This document shows, piece after piece, positions 47,073-57,272 of a stretch of DNA of 64,000 nucleotides. The notes under the pieces are model-generated. The model ran no database searches. It saw nothing but the letters and a program-made list of their open reading frames with translations, and was not told the DNA's origin. The first letter of the stretch is position 1. Each line of letters opens with the position of its first letter. The position numbers and the translations under genes were made by a program. The stretch covers positions 6,795-70,794 of the forward strand of contig CAVTGS010000022.1 in NCBI GenBank assembly GCA_963734295.1, written 5' to 3'. This stretch comes from JAEUMW01 sp963734295 (GTDB lineage: Bacteria > Pseudomonadota > Gammaproteobacteria > Burkholderiales > JAEUMW01).

Positions 47073-48649
47073 GGGTCAACGTCTCCGGGTGAGGTGGAAC
47101 GGAAGTAATCCGCCCCGCGCACGTTGCCGTGCGCCGGCGGGATGGCGGCAGGTGGTTGATCGACCGCGGGGAACAACTCGGGGTGAGCGTCGAGTTTCGC
47201 CTCCAGGATCGACTTGATGCTCTTGCGGGTGGGCGAGCCGATGGTCAACGCTCGGCGACAGGCCGCTTCCAGGCGCGCCGCGGTGAACTGCTTGGCGAGA
47301 TTGAGCAGGCCCAGACAGGCGCGGTAGCCCTGCTCGGGATGCGGGCGGTTCTCCAACTGCCACTTGACCACGTCGCCGGTGGCGGGGCCGATGTCCAATG
47401 CCCAGTTCAACAATCGCCCAGGCGTCCACTGCATGTGCTTGCGGTGCGCCTCGGGCATGTGTTCGGCCACCGTGGTATGGCGGCCGCGCAGGCTGGAGCG
47501 CACATGGACCGCCACCCGGTTGCCTTTGAAGAAACATTCGACCGCGGTGGCGGTGAAGCGAGCCTCGATCTTCTGTCGGACCAGGCTATGCGGGACGCTG
47601 TAGTAGTGGCCGGTGACATCGACGTGGTAGTCGATGTTGACGATCACCTTCTTCCACTCGGCGAATTCGTAGCGCGTTGCCGGCAGCGGCGTCATCGCCG
47701 GCCGGTCGATGGTCTCGAAGACGCTGCGGCGACACCCGTCGAGCTTCTGGAACGGGCGGTTGTTCAAGATGACGAGCAGCTCGCCAATGCCCGCGTTGAG
47801 GGCTTCGAGCGAGAAGAACTGACGGTGCCGGAGCCGGGCCAGAATCCAACGTTGCACCAGGAGCACGCTCGCTTCGACGGCCGGCTTGTCGCGCGGATGA
47901 AACGGCCGCGCCGGCAGAATGGCGGTGCTGTAATGCCGCGCCAAGTCCTCGTAAGTCGAGGTCGCTTCCGGTTCGTAGCGGCAGGCGCGCTTGATCGCGC
48001 TCTTGAGATTGTCCGGGACCAGCAGCGCGGCGACGCAGCCCATGAATTCGAAGCAGCGGACGTGCGAGGCGATCCAGTCCGGCAGTTGCTGGCTCCAGGT
48101 CGCCTCGGCGTAGGTGTAGGACGACGCGCCCAGCACCGCGACGAAGATCTCGGCGCCGCGGATCTCGCCGGTGCCCGGGTTGATGATCGGCACCGTGTCA
48201 CCGGAGTAGTCGATGAACAGCTTGTCGCCAGCGCGGTGGACCTGGCGCATCGAGCGCTTCAGGCTCTGCGCGAAGCGGTGATAGTGCAGGCAGAACTGGC
48301 TGTAGCGATACGCCTGGCCGGCATGGGCCTCGGCGTACTCCTCCCACAGCAACTGCAAGGTGACGCCCTTACGCTTGAGTTCCTGGTGCAGGTGCGCGAA
48401 GTCGGGCGCGGCGTAGCGTTCCACCGCCGGTGCGGCGTGCGGGAACAGCAACGCCTCGAGCCGCGCCTCGTCCACCTCCGGTGGCAGCGGCCAGCCCAGA
48501 CCGGCATCGCGGGCGCGCTGCACATACTTCGTCACCGCCCCCTTGGATAGCTTGGTGGCGGCGGCGATGCGTTCGTGGCTGAGACCCGTCTCGAACTTCA
48601 GACGTAGGACATCGATAATCTTGCGCATGGCTCTCCGACTGGCAGGCAT
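47042..48649 (-). CDS. istA: IS21 transposase IstA
   Basis: 535 residues. An N-terminal helix-turn-helix (LKFETGLSHERIAAATKLSKG) precedes the DDE core (LFIDYSGDTVPI, LVPDNLKSAIKRACRYEP, RDKPAVEASVLLVQRW) and a beta-barrel Mu C-like end. No frameshift or truncation is seen, so the element may be active. Confidence 0.95.
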   Translation of the reverse strand: MPASRRAMRKIIDVLRLKFETGLSHERIAAATKLSKGAVTKYVQRARDAGLGWPLPPEVDEARLEALLFPHAAPAVERYAAPDFAHLHQELKRKGVTLQLLWEEYAEAHAGQAYRYSQFCLHYHRFAQSLKRSMRQVHRAGDKLFIDYSGDTVPIINPGTGEIRGAEIFVAVLGASSYTYAEATWSQQLPDWIASHVRCFEFMGCVAALLVPDNLKSAIKRACRYEPEATSTYEDLARHYSTAILPARPFHPRDKPAVEASVLLVQRWILARLRHRQFFSLEALNAGIGELLVILNNRPFQKLDGCRRSVFETIDRPAMTPLPATRYEFAEWKKVIVNIDYHVDVTGHYYSVPHSLVRQKIEARFTATAVECFFKGNRVAVHVRSSLRGRHTTVAEHMPEAHRKHMQWTPGRLLNWALDIGPATGDVVKWQLENRPHPEQGYRACLGLLNLAKQFTAARLEAACRRALTIGSPTRKSIKSILEAKLDAHPELFPAVDQPPAAIPPAHGNVRGADYFRSTSPGDVDPCSSNPPSIH

Positions 48650-48780
48650 CCCATTTCTCCAAGAAATCGGAGAGGGTAGCCTGCGGCAATGGAAATCCAG
48701 CGCCGACCCGGGGTTCGTTCCGCTCGCTCGGGATCACCGACTCCGGATCGTGACCGCCGATCCGCCCGTGGGGCAAAAAT

Positions 48781-48920
48781 CGGTCACGCTCGGCCGGAAT
48801 CGCCGGTCACGTTGCTCCGGAATCACCGGTCACGTTCGATCGGAAATCGCGGTCACGTTGCTCCGGAATCACCGGTCACGTTCGCCCGGAATCAACGGTC
48901 ACGTTGGTCCGGAATACGCA
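48781..48920. repeat. Right-end array, 6 x 23 bp
   Basis: CGGTCACG starts at 48781, 48804, 48827, 48850, 48873 and 48896, exactly 23 bp apart, each followed by a variable 6-8 bp and CCGGAAT. The last unit runs into the terminal CCGGAATACGCA. It mirrors the left array in inverse orientation. Confidence 0.9.
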
Positions 48921-50343
48921 AGAAGAACGCGCCGTCGCGCTTGCGGATGCGGTGCAGGGATTCCATGGCGACCCGGAAGGAATCGATCTCAGCCGGATCG
49001 ATCTGGTACTCCAGGCTCACCACCACCGGACCTGCGTCATGTTCCAGATCTTCGCTGCCGTGGGGTGTCGGCCAGTGGCCCGACGGGGAGAGGTCCGCGT
49101 GCTCGTGGCCACCGATGCGCAAGCGCTAGGTGGCTGCGATGCCTGCCAGCGCTCCCGCGGCGGCGACCGCAAGCGCTACCGGAATGCCCGCGCGGTCCGC
49201 AACCTGACCCCACACCACGCTACCGACGGCCATCGCACCCTGGAACACGGTCAGAAACAGCGCGAGCCCGCGCGCCCGCACCCACGCCGGCAGCGCCATC
49301 TGCGCTGCCACCTGCAGCGATGACATGACACTCAACCACGCGGCGCCCATGACGAATATCGCGACGCTGAGCAGTCGCACATCGTGCACGAACGCCAGGG
49401 CGAGCGCTACGGCAGCGGTGATCGCCGATCCCGCCGCGACGGTCCCGTCGCCCGACACGCGCGCGTGCATCTTCGGCAGCAACAGCGCGCCCGCCACGGC
49501 ACCGATGCCGACACAGGCGAGCATCCAGCCGAACAACCCGGCGCCGCCCCGCAGCGCGTCGCGCACGATCAACGGCAGAAAGGCCCAACTGGCCACTGCG
49601 AAGAAGAAGAAGGCGCCACCTCGCACCAGCACCCGCTTGAGCGGCGGCGAATGCCGGGCATAGCGGATCCCGGTGCGCAGCGCCCCCGTGAACTGCTCCG
49701 CCGGCAGCGTGCTGGTCCTGGGTTCGCGACGCCAGCGGTAGAGCGCGACGATCGTGGCGCCCACCGACAACGCGGAGAGCGCGAAGACCGCCGCTGGGCC
49801 GGCCGCTGCCGTCATGACACCCGCGAGCCCAGGCCCGACCGCGCGCGCGACGTTCATGCCCATGCTGTTGAGCGCGACTGCCGAGCGGAGTTCCTCCTTC
49901 GGCACGAGCTCGGGCGTCGTCGCAACCCAGGCCGGCATCATGAGCGCCAGACCCAGCCCGAGGGCGAAAGTAAAGGCGAGCAGGAGCCACGGCGTCATCG
50001 CGCCTGCGGCGGTGACCGCGGCGAGCAGGGCGGTGACCGCGAGCATCCAGATCTGCGTCACGAGCAACAAGCGTCGCCGGTCGACGATGTCGGCAAGCGC
50101 TCCAGCGGGAAACGAGAGTAGGAACGCCGGCAGTGTCGTGGCGGCCTGCACCAGTGCAACCATCGAAGGCGCGGGCGCGAGACTCGTCATGAGCCACCCG
50201 GCAGCGACATCACGCATCCAGAGACCGGACATGGCGACGATGCCAGCGATCCAGAGGCTCCGGAACAAAGGCGTCCGCAGCGGCGACCACAGCGACGCCG
50301 GCGGGGACAGTGCCGGTGCTCGGTCCCGGGGCGGGTCGTTCAC
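48921..50343 (-). pseudogene. MFS_3-type transporter, N-terminal part, broken by a stop and IS21
   Basis: About 400 residues of a 12-helix MFS carrier (SLWIAGIVAMSGLWMRDVAA, PAGALADIVDRRRLLL, GLGLALMMPAWVATTPELVP). An in-frame TAG at 49126-49128 cuts it; the same frame then continues (PVVVSLEYQIDPAEIDSF) to the IS at 48921. GTG 50343 is the likely start (VNDPPRDRAP). It is of the EntS/MFS_3 exporter type. Two independent lesions show it is dead. Confidence 0.85.
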
Positions 50344-50395
50344 TGTAGGACCAACAGGATGCGCTTCGAGACGATCGCTTGCCCGCGACACGACG

Positions 50396-51331
50396 TCACT
50401 TGATCTGCTCCAGCCCGAGCCCGGCTGCCGTCCAGGCATCGATGCCGCCGGCCAACGGACGCACACGTTTGAACCCGCGCCGCCGCAATATGCCTGCGAC
50501 GTTCACCGCGGACGCGTCGTTCGGGCACGCGCAGTAGACGATCACCTCGTGGTCGGGCGAGATGCCGGACGCGACGTGGTCGATCGCGTCGAGATCGAAC
50601 GGCAGCGCGCCGGGAATGCGCAGCCCGTGCAGATCGCGGTGGGTCTTCGAGCGCACGTCCAGGATGACGAGCTTCTCGCCGCGCCCCATCATGGCGTAGA
50701 GCTCGTCCACCGAGATCCGTGCGGCCTCCAGAGACTTCAAGAAGCGATGGCGCTCCCACCATTTCCAGCCGATGTAGGCGGCGAGCAGCGCGGCCACGAT
50801 CGCCAGGGCCGGGCCGCCCAGCTCGCTGGTCCGTTCCAACAGCCAGTCGATCTGACCATGGAAGAGCAGGCCGGCGAGGATGCCCACCCCCGCCCACAGC
50901 GCCGCGCCCGCGCCATTGAAGATCAGGAACGTGCCGGGCCGCAACCCGAGCGCGCCGGCGACCGGCGGGGCGACGGTGGAAAGACCCGGCAGGAACTTGG
51001 CGACGATGAGCGTGGCCGCGCCGCGCCGCTCGAACGTGTTCTCGGTCTGCCGCACGCAGGAGTCGGGCGACAGGGAAACGCGGCAGAGCGTCTTCAGCAC
51101 GCGATGGCCGTAGCGCCGCCCCGCCGCGTACCAGGCGAGGTCGCCGAGCGTCGACGCGACCATGGCGAGGACGAGCGCGTAGAGGCCATAGAGCGGATCC
51201 TGCGTCGCCGCCGCGCCCGCGAGCAGCAACACCGGGAGTGCCGGGATCGGCGCGCCGATCTGTTCGAGCAGCACCACCACGAACACGGACGCGAGCCCGT
51301 ATTCGCGGAAGAGCTCCGACAGACTGTCCAT
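50396..51331 (-). CDS. DedA-family membrane protein fused to rhodanese domain
   Basis: 311 residues from ATG 51331. The first 200 are DedA/SNARE-associated (LLEQIGAPIPALPVLLLAGA, GRRYGHRVLKTLCR, VAKFLPGLSTVAPPVAGALG), with four to five helices. Residues 215-310 are a rhodanese domain with active-site loop VYCACPNDASAVN. The fusion is known in proteobacteria and may link sulfur transfer to membrane homeostasis. It is just after the MFS remnant. Confidence 0.9.
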   Translation of the reverse strand: MDSLSELFREYGLASVFVVVLLEQIGAPIPALPVLLLAGAAATQDPLYGLYALVLAMVASTLGDLAWYAAGRRYGHRVLKTLCRVSLSPDSCVRQTENTFERRGAATLIVAKFLPGLSTVAPPVAGALGLRPGTFLIFNGAGAALWAGVGILAGLLFHGQIDWLLERTSELGGPALAIVAALLAAYIGWKWWERHRFLKSLEAARISVDELYAMMGRGEKLVILDVRSKTHRDLHGLRIPGALPFDLDAIDHVASGISPDHEVIVYCACPNDASAVNVAGILRRRGFKRVRPLAGGIDAWTAAGLGLEQIK

Positions 51332-51369
51332 CCTCGTGATCCGAAACGCCGCCCTGCAGGCGGGACGCG

Positions 51370-51936
51370 TCAGTCGCGCGTCGCTTCGACCTGGATGTTG
51401 AGCTTCACCTGGTCGCCGACGGCGGGGAGCGCGTACTTCAAGCCGAATTCCGAGCGCACGATCGAGGTCGTCGCGTCCGCGCCACACGTGTCCTTCTTGC
51501 TGACTGGGTGGACGCCGCACTTGAACGCCGTGATCGTGAGCGTCACCGGCTTCGTCACGCCGAGCATCGTGAGCTCCCCTTCCGCGGCCACCGGGACGTC
51601 ACCGTTGAACTTGACCGCGTTCGACTTGAACGTGATGGTGGGGTACTTGGCGACATTGAAGAAGTCCTCGCCGCGCAGGTGCTCTTCGAGTTTGTCGAGC
51701 CCCGTGTCCACGGACTTCGTTTCGATCACGACATCGATCGAGCCTTTCTGCGCCGCACGGTCGAGCACGATCTTTCCCGAGCTCGCATTGAAGCGACCGC
51801 GCTGGGTCGAGAATCCGAGGTGGCTCACCTCGAAGCTTGGGAACGTGTGCTTCGGGTCGACGGTGAAAGCTTCGGGCGCCGCGAGGGCGGGGGTGGCGAT
51901 CGCCGCGGCGATCGTGAGGAGGGCTACCTTCTGCAT
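51370..51936 (-). CDS. YceI-family periplasmic protein (1)
   Basis: 188 residues from ATG 51936 (or 51939); AAAGGAG precedes. Signal peptide MQKVALLTIAAAIATPALAA. The YceI lipocalin-like fold is read from FTVDPKHTFPSFEVSHLGFS, GKIVLDRAAQKGSIDVVIET and LTMLGVTKPVTLTITAFKCG. It binds isoprenoid or polyprenyl chains in relatives. Followed on the same strand by nothing; preceded by the second YceI gene 61 bp upstream. Confidence 0.92.
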   Translation of the reverse strand: MQKVALLTIAAAIATPALAAPEAFTVDPKHTFPSFEVSHLGFSTQRGRFNASSGKIVLDRAAQKGSIDVVIETKSVDTGLDKLEEHLRGEDFFNVAKYPTITFKSNAVKFNGDVPVAAEGELTMLGVTKPVTLTITAFKCGVHPVSKKDTCGADATTSIVRSEFGLKYALPAVGDQVKLNIQVEATRD

Positions 51937-51997
51937 CATGACGCTCCTTTTGCGGTGAGGGGTACAGCAATGAGGGTATCGGGGGTGTTGACCCGCG

Positions 51998-52556
51998 TCA
52001 CGCACCTGCGACGAAGATCCTGAAGCGCACCTGCACCTCGTCCGCCACGGTCTCGGTGTCGGCCCATGGCCCTTCGCCGATGGCATACTGGAGACGCAGC
52101 AGCGCAAACGTGCCTTCGAAGATGGTGCCGCCGGCGTCGCGCTTCATCGTGACCGGCACCGTCACGTCGCGACTGCGGCCCTTGATCGTGAGGGTGCCGC
52201 TTACCAGCAGGCGATCGGGGCCGGCGCTTTTCACCGAGGTCGAGACGAACTTCGCCTTCGGAAAATTCTCGACGTAGAACCACGGCTTGCGCTTTGCCTC
52301 GGTATCGCCGTCGGTGCTGCCGGTGTCGATGCTGCCGAGGTCGACCTCGATTTCCACCTTGCCCGCCTCGGGGTTTGCCGTATCGAACACGACGTTCGCC
52401 GTAAATTTCGGGAAACCGCCCTCCACCGGCACGTTCATCTGCTTGAACGTGAAGCCGATACGGCTCTTCTTGTAGTCGACGGTGCCGGCGTAGGCCGATC
52501 GCGAATAAAACGGCAAAGAGCAGCAGGGTCAGGCGCGCGAGCGTCATCGACTTCAT
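51998..52556 (-). CDS. YceI-family periplasmic protein (2), one frameshift in the signal peptide
   Basis: The body (SAYAGTVDYKKSRIGFTFKQ to RFRIFVAGA) is a full YceI domain. The signal peptide is in the previous frame: MKSMTLARLTLLLFAVLFA from ATG 52556, whose start overlaps the cytochrome stop (ATGA). Removing one base at about 52499 gives LLLFAVLFASAYAG, a perfect cleavage site, and a 185-residue protein. Paired with cytochrome b561 and YceI-1, a common trio. Confidence 0.87.
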
Positions 52557-53147
52557 CTCCGGGGTTTCAGGTACGGCACCATGCGCGCGAGCACGTCGTC
52601 GCGATCGACGTAGTGATGCTTGATCGCGGCAGCGACGTGCAGCACCACGAGAGCGAGCAGCGCCTTGTTGAGCCCGAAGTGCACGGACTTCATCAGCTCG
52701 AAGAGTTCCTTGTCCTTCGCCACCAGATCCGGCAACTGGAACACACCGAAATAGACGACCGGAAATCCGCCGGCCGAGCTCATCACCCAGCCCGATAGGG
52801 GCACCGCGAGCATCAAGAGGTAAAGCATTGCGTGGGCGATCGCCGCAGCATGCCGCTGCCATTCGGGAGTTTCCGCCGGCAGCGCGGGCGGTCGGTGCGT
52901 GACCCGCCATGCGAGGCGTATCGCGACCAGCAGGAAGATGCGTGACACCCGTCCACTTGTGCCACGAATACACCTTGAGCTTCCACGGCGAGAGGTCGAG
53001 ATTCACCATGTAGGTCCCGACGACGAAGCTCCCCAGAATCAGCAGGGCTACCAGCCAGTGCAGCACGATCGCGACAGCGGTGTAGCGGTGGCTCGCAACG
53101 CGGCGTCCGCCGCGCGATCCGTGTGATTCGAGTACGTGTTCCGCCAC
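52553..53147 (-). CDS. Cytochrome b561, one frameshift
   Basis: The N-terminal part (RYTAVAIVLHWLVALLILGSF to KVYSWHKWTGVT) and the C-terminal part (IFLLVAIRLAWRVTHRPP to LARMVPYLKPRR) lie in successive frames joined by removing one base at about 52940. The result is a normal 197-residue four-helix b561 with haem His in VLHWL and HKWTG, and further His in SVHFGLN and VLHVAAA. It moves electrons in the inner membrane. Confidence 0.87.
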
Positions 53148-53159
53148 GGCCCGCGCCCC

Positions 53160-53954
53160 TCAGATCATGGACCGCACACAGCCGCCTTCCACCCGCAGCG
53201 CCGCGCCGTTGGTGGCGGAGGCGAGCGGGCTGCACACGTAGGCGACCAGGCTTGCCACCTCGTCCGGCCGGATGAAGCGCTTCAGCAGTGACGACGGCCG
53301 CGTGCTCTGGAAGAACTCACGCTCCACGTCCTCGACCGAGACGCCCTGATCCTTCGCGAGCTGGTCGACGAAGCCCGCGACACCCTCGGATGCGGTCGGC
53401 CCCGGCAGCACCGAATTCACGGTCACCGCGGTGCCGGCCGTTGTTTCGGCGAGCCCGCGCGCCACCGAGATTTGCGCCGACTTGGTCATGCCGTAGTGAA
53501 TCATCTCCGCCGGAATATTGATCGCCGACTCGCTGGAGATGAACACGACGCGACCCCAGTTGCGGCGCTTCATGCCGGGCAGGTAGTGCCGCGACAAGCG
53601 CACGCCGCTCATCACATTCACTTCGAAAAAGCGCATCCAGTCGGCGTCCGTGATCTCCTCGAACGCCCTGGGCTCGAAGATGCCGAGGTTGTTCACCAGA
53701 ATGTCCACCTCCCGCTGCGACGCCACGAGTCGCGCGACGCCTTCGGCCGTGCCGAGATCCGCCGCGACACCCGTCACCTCACCGCCGGCTACTTCGGCGC
53801 GAAGCTTCGCGACGGCTTCCGTCACGCGGGCGTCCGAGCGCCCGTTCACCACCACCCGAGCGCCTTCGCGCGACAGGGCGCGGGCGATGGCGTACCCGAT
53901 GCCGAGGGTGGAGCCGGTGACAAGGGCCGTCTTGCCGTCGAGCTGCAGGTCCAT
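53160..53954 (-). CDS. Short-chain dehydrogenase/reductase
   Basis: 264 residues from ATG 53954. Cofactor motif TGSTLGIGYAIA near residue 12, NNLGIF, catalytic Ser in FISSESA and YGMTK with Tyr and Lys. The long loop before the end (DVEREFFQSTRPSSLLKRF) is typical of a subfamily annotated as 3-oxoacyl-ACP reductase-like. The frame is open upstream of the chosen start without similarity. Substrate unknown. Confidence 0.92.
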   Translation of the reverse strand: MDLQLDGKTALVTGSTLGIGYAIARALSREGARVVVNGRSDARVTEAVAKLRAEVAGGEVTGVAADLGTAEGVARLVASQREVDILVNNLGIFEPRAFEEITDADWMRFFEVNVMSGVRLSRHYLPGMKRRNWGRVVFISSESAINIPAEMIHYGMTKSAQISVARGLAETTAGTAVTVNSVLPGPTASEGVAGFVDQLAKDQGVSVEDVEREFFQSTRPSSLLKRFIRPDEVASLVAYVCSPLASATNGAALRVEGGCVRSMI

Positions 53955-54021
53955 ATGCGGGATCTCCAAGGTGCTGCGGCAGCGGACGCGGGCGCGGAGT
54001 TCCGCGTCCGCGCCACTGAAC

Positions 54022-54645
54022 CTATTTGGCCGCGAGCTTGGCGGCGATGCCGGCAACATGCCGGCCCTGGAAGCGGGCGATCGCGAGCTCGTTGTCGCTG
54101 GGCTGACGCGAGCCGTCGGGCGCCGCGAGCGTCGAGGCACCGTAGGGCGTGCCGCCGGTCACCTCGTTCATCACGACCAGCCGCTGCTCCGAGTACGGCA
54201 CGCCCACGATCACCATCCCCTGGTGCAGAAGCGTCGTGTGGAAGCTCGTGATCGTCGTCTCCTGCCCGCCGTGCTGCGTCGCCGTGCTGGTGAACACGCT
54301 GCCGACCTTGCCGATCAGCGATCCCTTCATCCAGAGCCCGCCGGTCTGATCGAGGAAGTTGCGCATCTGCGCGCACATGTTACCGAACCGGGTCGGCGTG
54401 CCGAAGATGATCGCATCGGCATCGGCCAACTGGTCCGGACGGGCCACGGGCACGTGCGCGAACGCCGCCCGCGCCGCTTTCGCGCCGCTCTTCTCGAGGA
54501 TCTCGTCCGGCACCAGCTCAGGCACTTGATACAGCGAAACCTCGGTGCCCGCCACCTCGCGCGCCCCTGCCGCCACGGCTTCGGCGAGCCGGTAGACATG
54601 ACTGTACATGCTGTAGAACACCACCTGAATCTTCGTTGCCATCAC
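54022..54645 (-). CDS. wrbA: NAD(P)H:quinone oxidoreductase, WrbA type
   Basis: 207 residues of a flavodoxin-like fold: FYSMYSHVYRLAEAVAAGA near residue 10, FGTPTRFGNMCAQMRNFLD and STATQHGGQETTI. These are the FMN-binding loops of WrbA, which forms tetramers and reduces quinones in two-electron steps. GAGGAGG precedes ATG 54645. It is 37 bp downstream of pirin on the same strand. Confidence 0.94.
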   Translation of the reverse strand: MMATKIQVVFYSMYSHVYRLAEAVAAGAREVAGTEVSLYQVPELVPDEILEKSGAKAARAAFAHVPVARPDQLADADAIIFGTPTRFGNMCAQMRNFLDQTGGLWMKGSLIGKVGSVFTSTATQHGGQETTITSFHTTLLHQGMVIVGVPYSEQRLVVMNEVTGGTPYGASTLAAPDGSRQPSDNELAIARFQGRHVAGIAAKLAAK

Positions 54646-54682
54646 ACACCTCCTCTTCGGGTCGTGAGCACCTGAGGCAAGC

Positions 54683-55381
<699 letters not shown>

Positions 55382-55517
55382 TGCGGCCTCCTCTCATCAT
55401 TCGTTGAATTGCACGACAGTGCGATGGACAGGATGATGAGGCCGATAGTTGTCGAAACCTGGAAGAATGTTTCGAGTCTCTCTGAAAACCTGAATGACCG
55501 CGGCGCTCATGGCCGCC

Positions 55518-55719
55518 TCACTGCGGCTCCGACCACGTGTAGAGGCGAGGAATGACGATCGTCACAGCCGGGGCGACTGCCAGCGCAAGCAATGACCCCA
55601 CGAGGAACATCGTCCAGCTCTCCGGCCTGGGCGCACCCAGGCTGACGATCAGAACAACATATAGGCAGATCCAGACAGTGCGTGAAGGTCGGAACGTTCT
55701 CAGCGCGGGCTCTCGCTGT
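55518..55719 (-). pseudogene. Remnant of a membrane protein
   Basis: One frame gives VWICLYVVLIVSLGAPRP and MFLVGSLLALAVAPAVTIVI then a stop at 55518: two hydrophobic helices at the end of an integral membrane protein. The upstream part is replaced by the IS3 fragment, so only the C-terminus survives. Family not recognised. Confidence 0.5.
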
Positions 55720-55726
55720 GAGGCTA

Positions 55727-56014
55727 CCTATCACGGCCGAGGAGTTCACCCGAGTCGTGCTGGACCAGGGCTGCAAGCTGTCCATGGACGGGCGCGGGGC
55801 CTGGCGCGACAACGTCTTCGTCGAGCGCCTGTGGCGCAGCGTGAAGTACGAACGGGTGTACCTGAAAGCCTACGACAGCGTGAGCGCGGCACGCACCGAC
55901 ATTGCCGAGTATCTGTCCTGGTACAACACGCATCGCAGTCATTCGAGCCTGGGGCGCATCACGCCCGACGAGCAGTATCTGGCAGCGCTGCCGCCCATGC
56001 GCTTGGTTGCGTAA
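55727..56014 (+). pseudogene. IS3-family transposase, C-terminal fragment
   Basis: 96 codons of the IS3 rve/DDE end: CKLSMDGRGAWRDNVFVERL with the catalytic Glu region, then VKYERVYLKAYDSV and WYNTHRSHSSLGRITPDEQY. The catalytic Asp residues and the helix-turn-helix partner are missing. It lies between the membrane-protein remnant and the IS110 element. Confidence 0.88.
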
Positions 56015-56175
56015 GATGAAGTCCCGGGTGCGCCCCGAGTTGCCACCGCGGCTTTGCGTCCGTCGCAAGCGACGCACGCCGCCGTAATGGAATGGTCGCC
56101 CCCTTCCCCTATGCGGCATCAAAGTGCCAAAGTGGAAATCGGGACGTTCCACTGACTGGATAGGAGGCGACCGAG

Positions 56176-57204
56176 ATGAACATTACGACGATTGGGCTGG
56201 ACTTGGCAAAGAACGTATTTCAGGTGCACGGGGTGAACGAGCAGGGCAAGACGGTGTTGAAGAAGCAACTCAAGCGCAGCCAGGTACTGCCCTTCTTTGC
56301 CAACTTGGCGCCGTGCCTGATCGGCATGGAGGCGTGCGCGGCTGCGCACCACTGGGCGCGGAAATTGGTCACTCTGGGCCATGACGCGAAGTTGATGGCG
56401 CCGCAGTTCGTGAAGCCGTACGTCAAGTCAAACAAGAACGACGCCCGGGACGCCGAAGCGATCTGCGAGGCGGTGAGCCGGCCGCACATGCGCTTCGTGC
56501 CGGTCAAGACGCCGGCGCAGCAGGCAGTGCTGTCGCTGCACCGAGCGCGGCAGGGATTCATCAAGGCGCGTAGCGCACAAGCCAACCAGTTGCGGGGCCT
56601 GCTGGGGGAATTTGGCATTGCGATACCTCAAGGCATCCGCCAGCTCTCCACACATGTGCCGGACATCGTCGAAGATGCCGACAACGGCCTACCCGGACTC
56701 ATGCGCGGGCTGGTGCAACGGCTGTGGGAGCACTTCCAGGAACTGGACCGACAGGTGGGAGAACTTGACCGGGACATCCGCCGCCTGCAGCGCGAGGACG
56801 AAGCAAGCCGGCGTCTGGCCGAGATTCCCGGTATCGGTTTCCTCAGCGCCAGTGCCTTGGCGGCAACGGTGGGAGATGCCAAGGCGTTTGCCAACGGCCG
56901 GCAACTGGCGGCATGGCTCGGACTGGTTCCTCGACAACATTCGAGCGGCGGAAAGGAGATCCTCATGGGGATCAGCAAACGCGGGGACTGTTACGTGCGC
57001 ACGCTTCTGATCCATGGCGCGCGTGCGCTCATCCAGCAGACCGAGCGCAGAAACGAGGCTGACAGCTGGCTCAAGAGACTGCTCGCACGACGCAGCAAGA
57101 ATGTGGCGACGGTTGCCGTGGCAGCCAAGAACGCGCGCATCGCCTGGGCGATCCTGGCGCATGGCCGAGATTATGACAGTGAGTATCAACCGGTAGCGCC
57201 GTGA
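56176..57204 (+). CDS. IS110-family transposase (serine/DEDD recombinase)
   Basis: 342 residues, full length. The N-terminal DEDD domain shows GLDLAKNVFQVHG, IGMEACAAAHHWA, and NKNDARDAEAICEA. The C-terminal Tnp20 domain has EIPGIGFLSASALAATVGD and QHSSGGKEILMGISKRGD with the catalytic Ser. This family uses a bridge RNA from a non-coding end to choose its target. GGAGG precedes ATG 56176 by about 9 bases. Confidence 0.95.
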   Translation: MNITTIGLDLAKNVFQVHGVNEQGKTVLKKQLKRSQVLPFFANLAPCLIGMEACAAAHHWARKLVTLGHDAKLMAPQFVKPYVKSNKNDARDAEAICEAVSRPHMRFVPVKTPAQQAVLSLHRARQGFIKARSAQANQLRGLLGEFGIAIPQGIRQLSTHVPDIVEDADNGLPGLMRGLVQRLWEHFQELDRQVGELDRDIRRLQREDEASRRLAEIPGIGFLSASALAATVGDAKAFANGRQLAAWLGLVPRQHSSGGKEILMGISKRGDCYVRTLLIHGARALIQQTERRNEADSWLKRLLARRSKNVATVAVAAKNARIAWAILAHGRDYDSEYQPVAP

Positions 57205-57207
57205 CAC

Positions 57208-57272
57208 GGGTTACCCACAGGCGGCCGACCGCCAGCGTGAGAGGCGCGCTGCCGGCCGCCTATGGATAACCC
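57208..57272. repeat. Imperfect 19-bp inverted repeat after the IS110 gene
   Basis: GGGTTACCCACAGGCGGCC at 57208-57226 pairs with GGCCGCCTATGGATAACCC at 57254-57272 with two mismatches, around a 27-base loop. It starts 4 bases after the transposase stop and ends 24 bp before the IS66 end. Possible structured RNA or subterminal repeat of the IS110 element. Confidence 0.65.

Larger units (their letters stand above)
46157..48920. mobile_element. IS21-family insertion sequence (2,764 bp)
   Basis: Ends are TGCGTATTCCGG at 46157-46168 and its inverse CCGGAATACGCA at 48909-48920. The direct repeat AGAAGA flanks it at 46151-46156 and 48921-48926. It carries istA and istB. Both ends have arrays of a 23-bp unit with CGGTCACG: four at the left and six at the right. 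The insertion splits an MFS transporter gene and its removal restores that frame. Confidence 0.95.
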
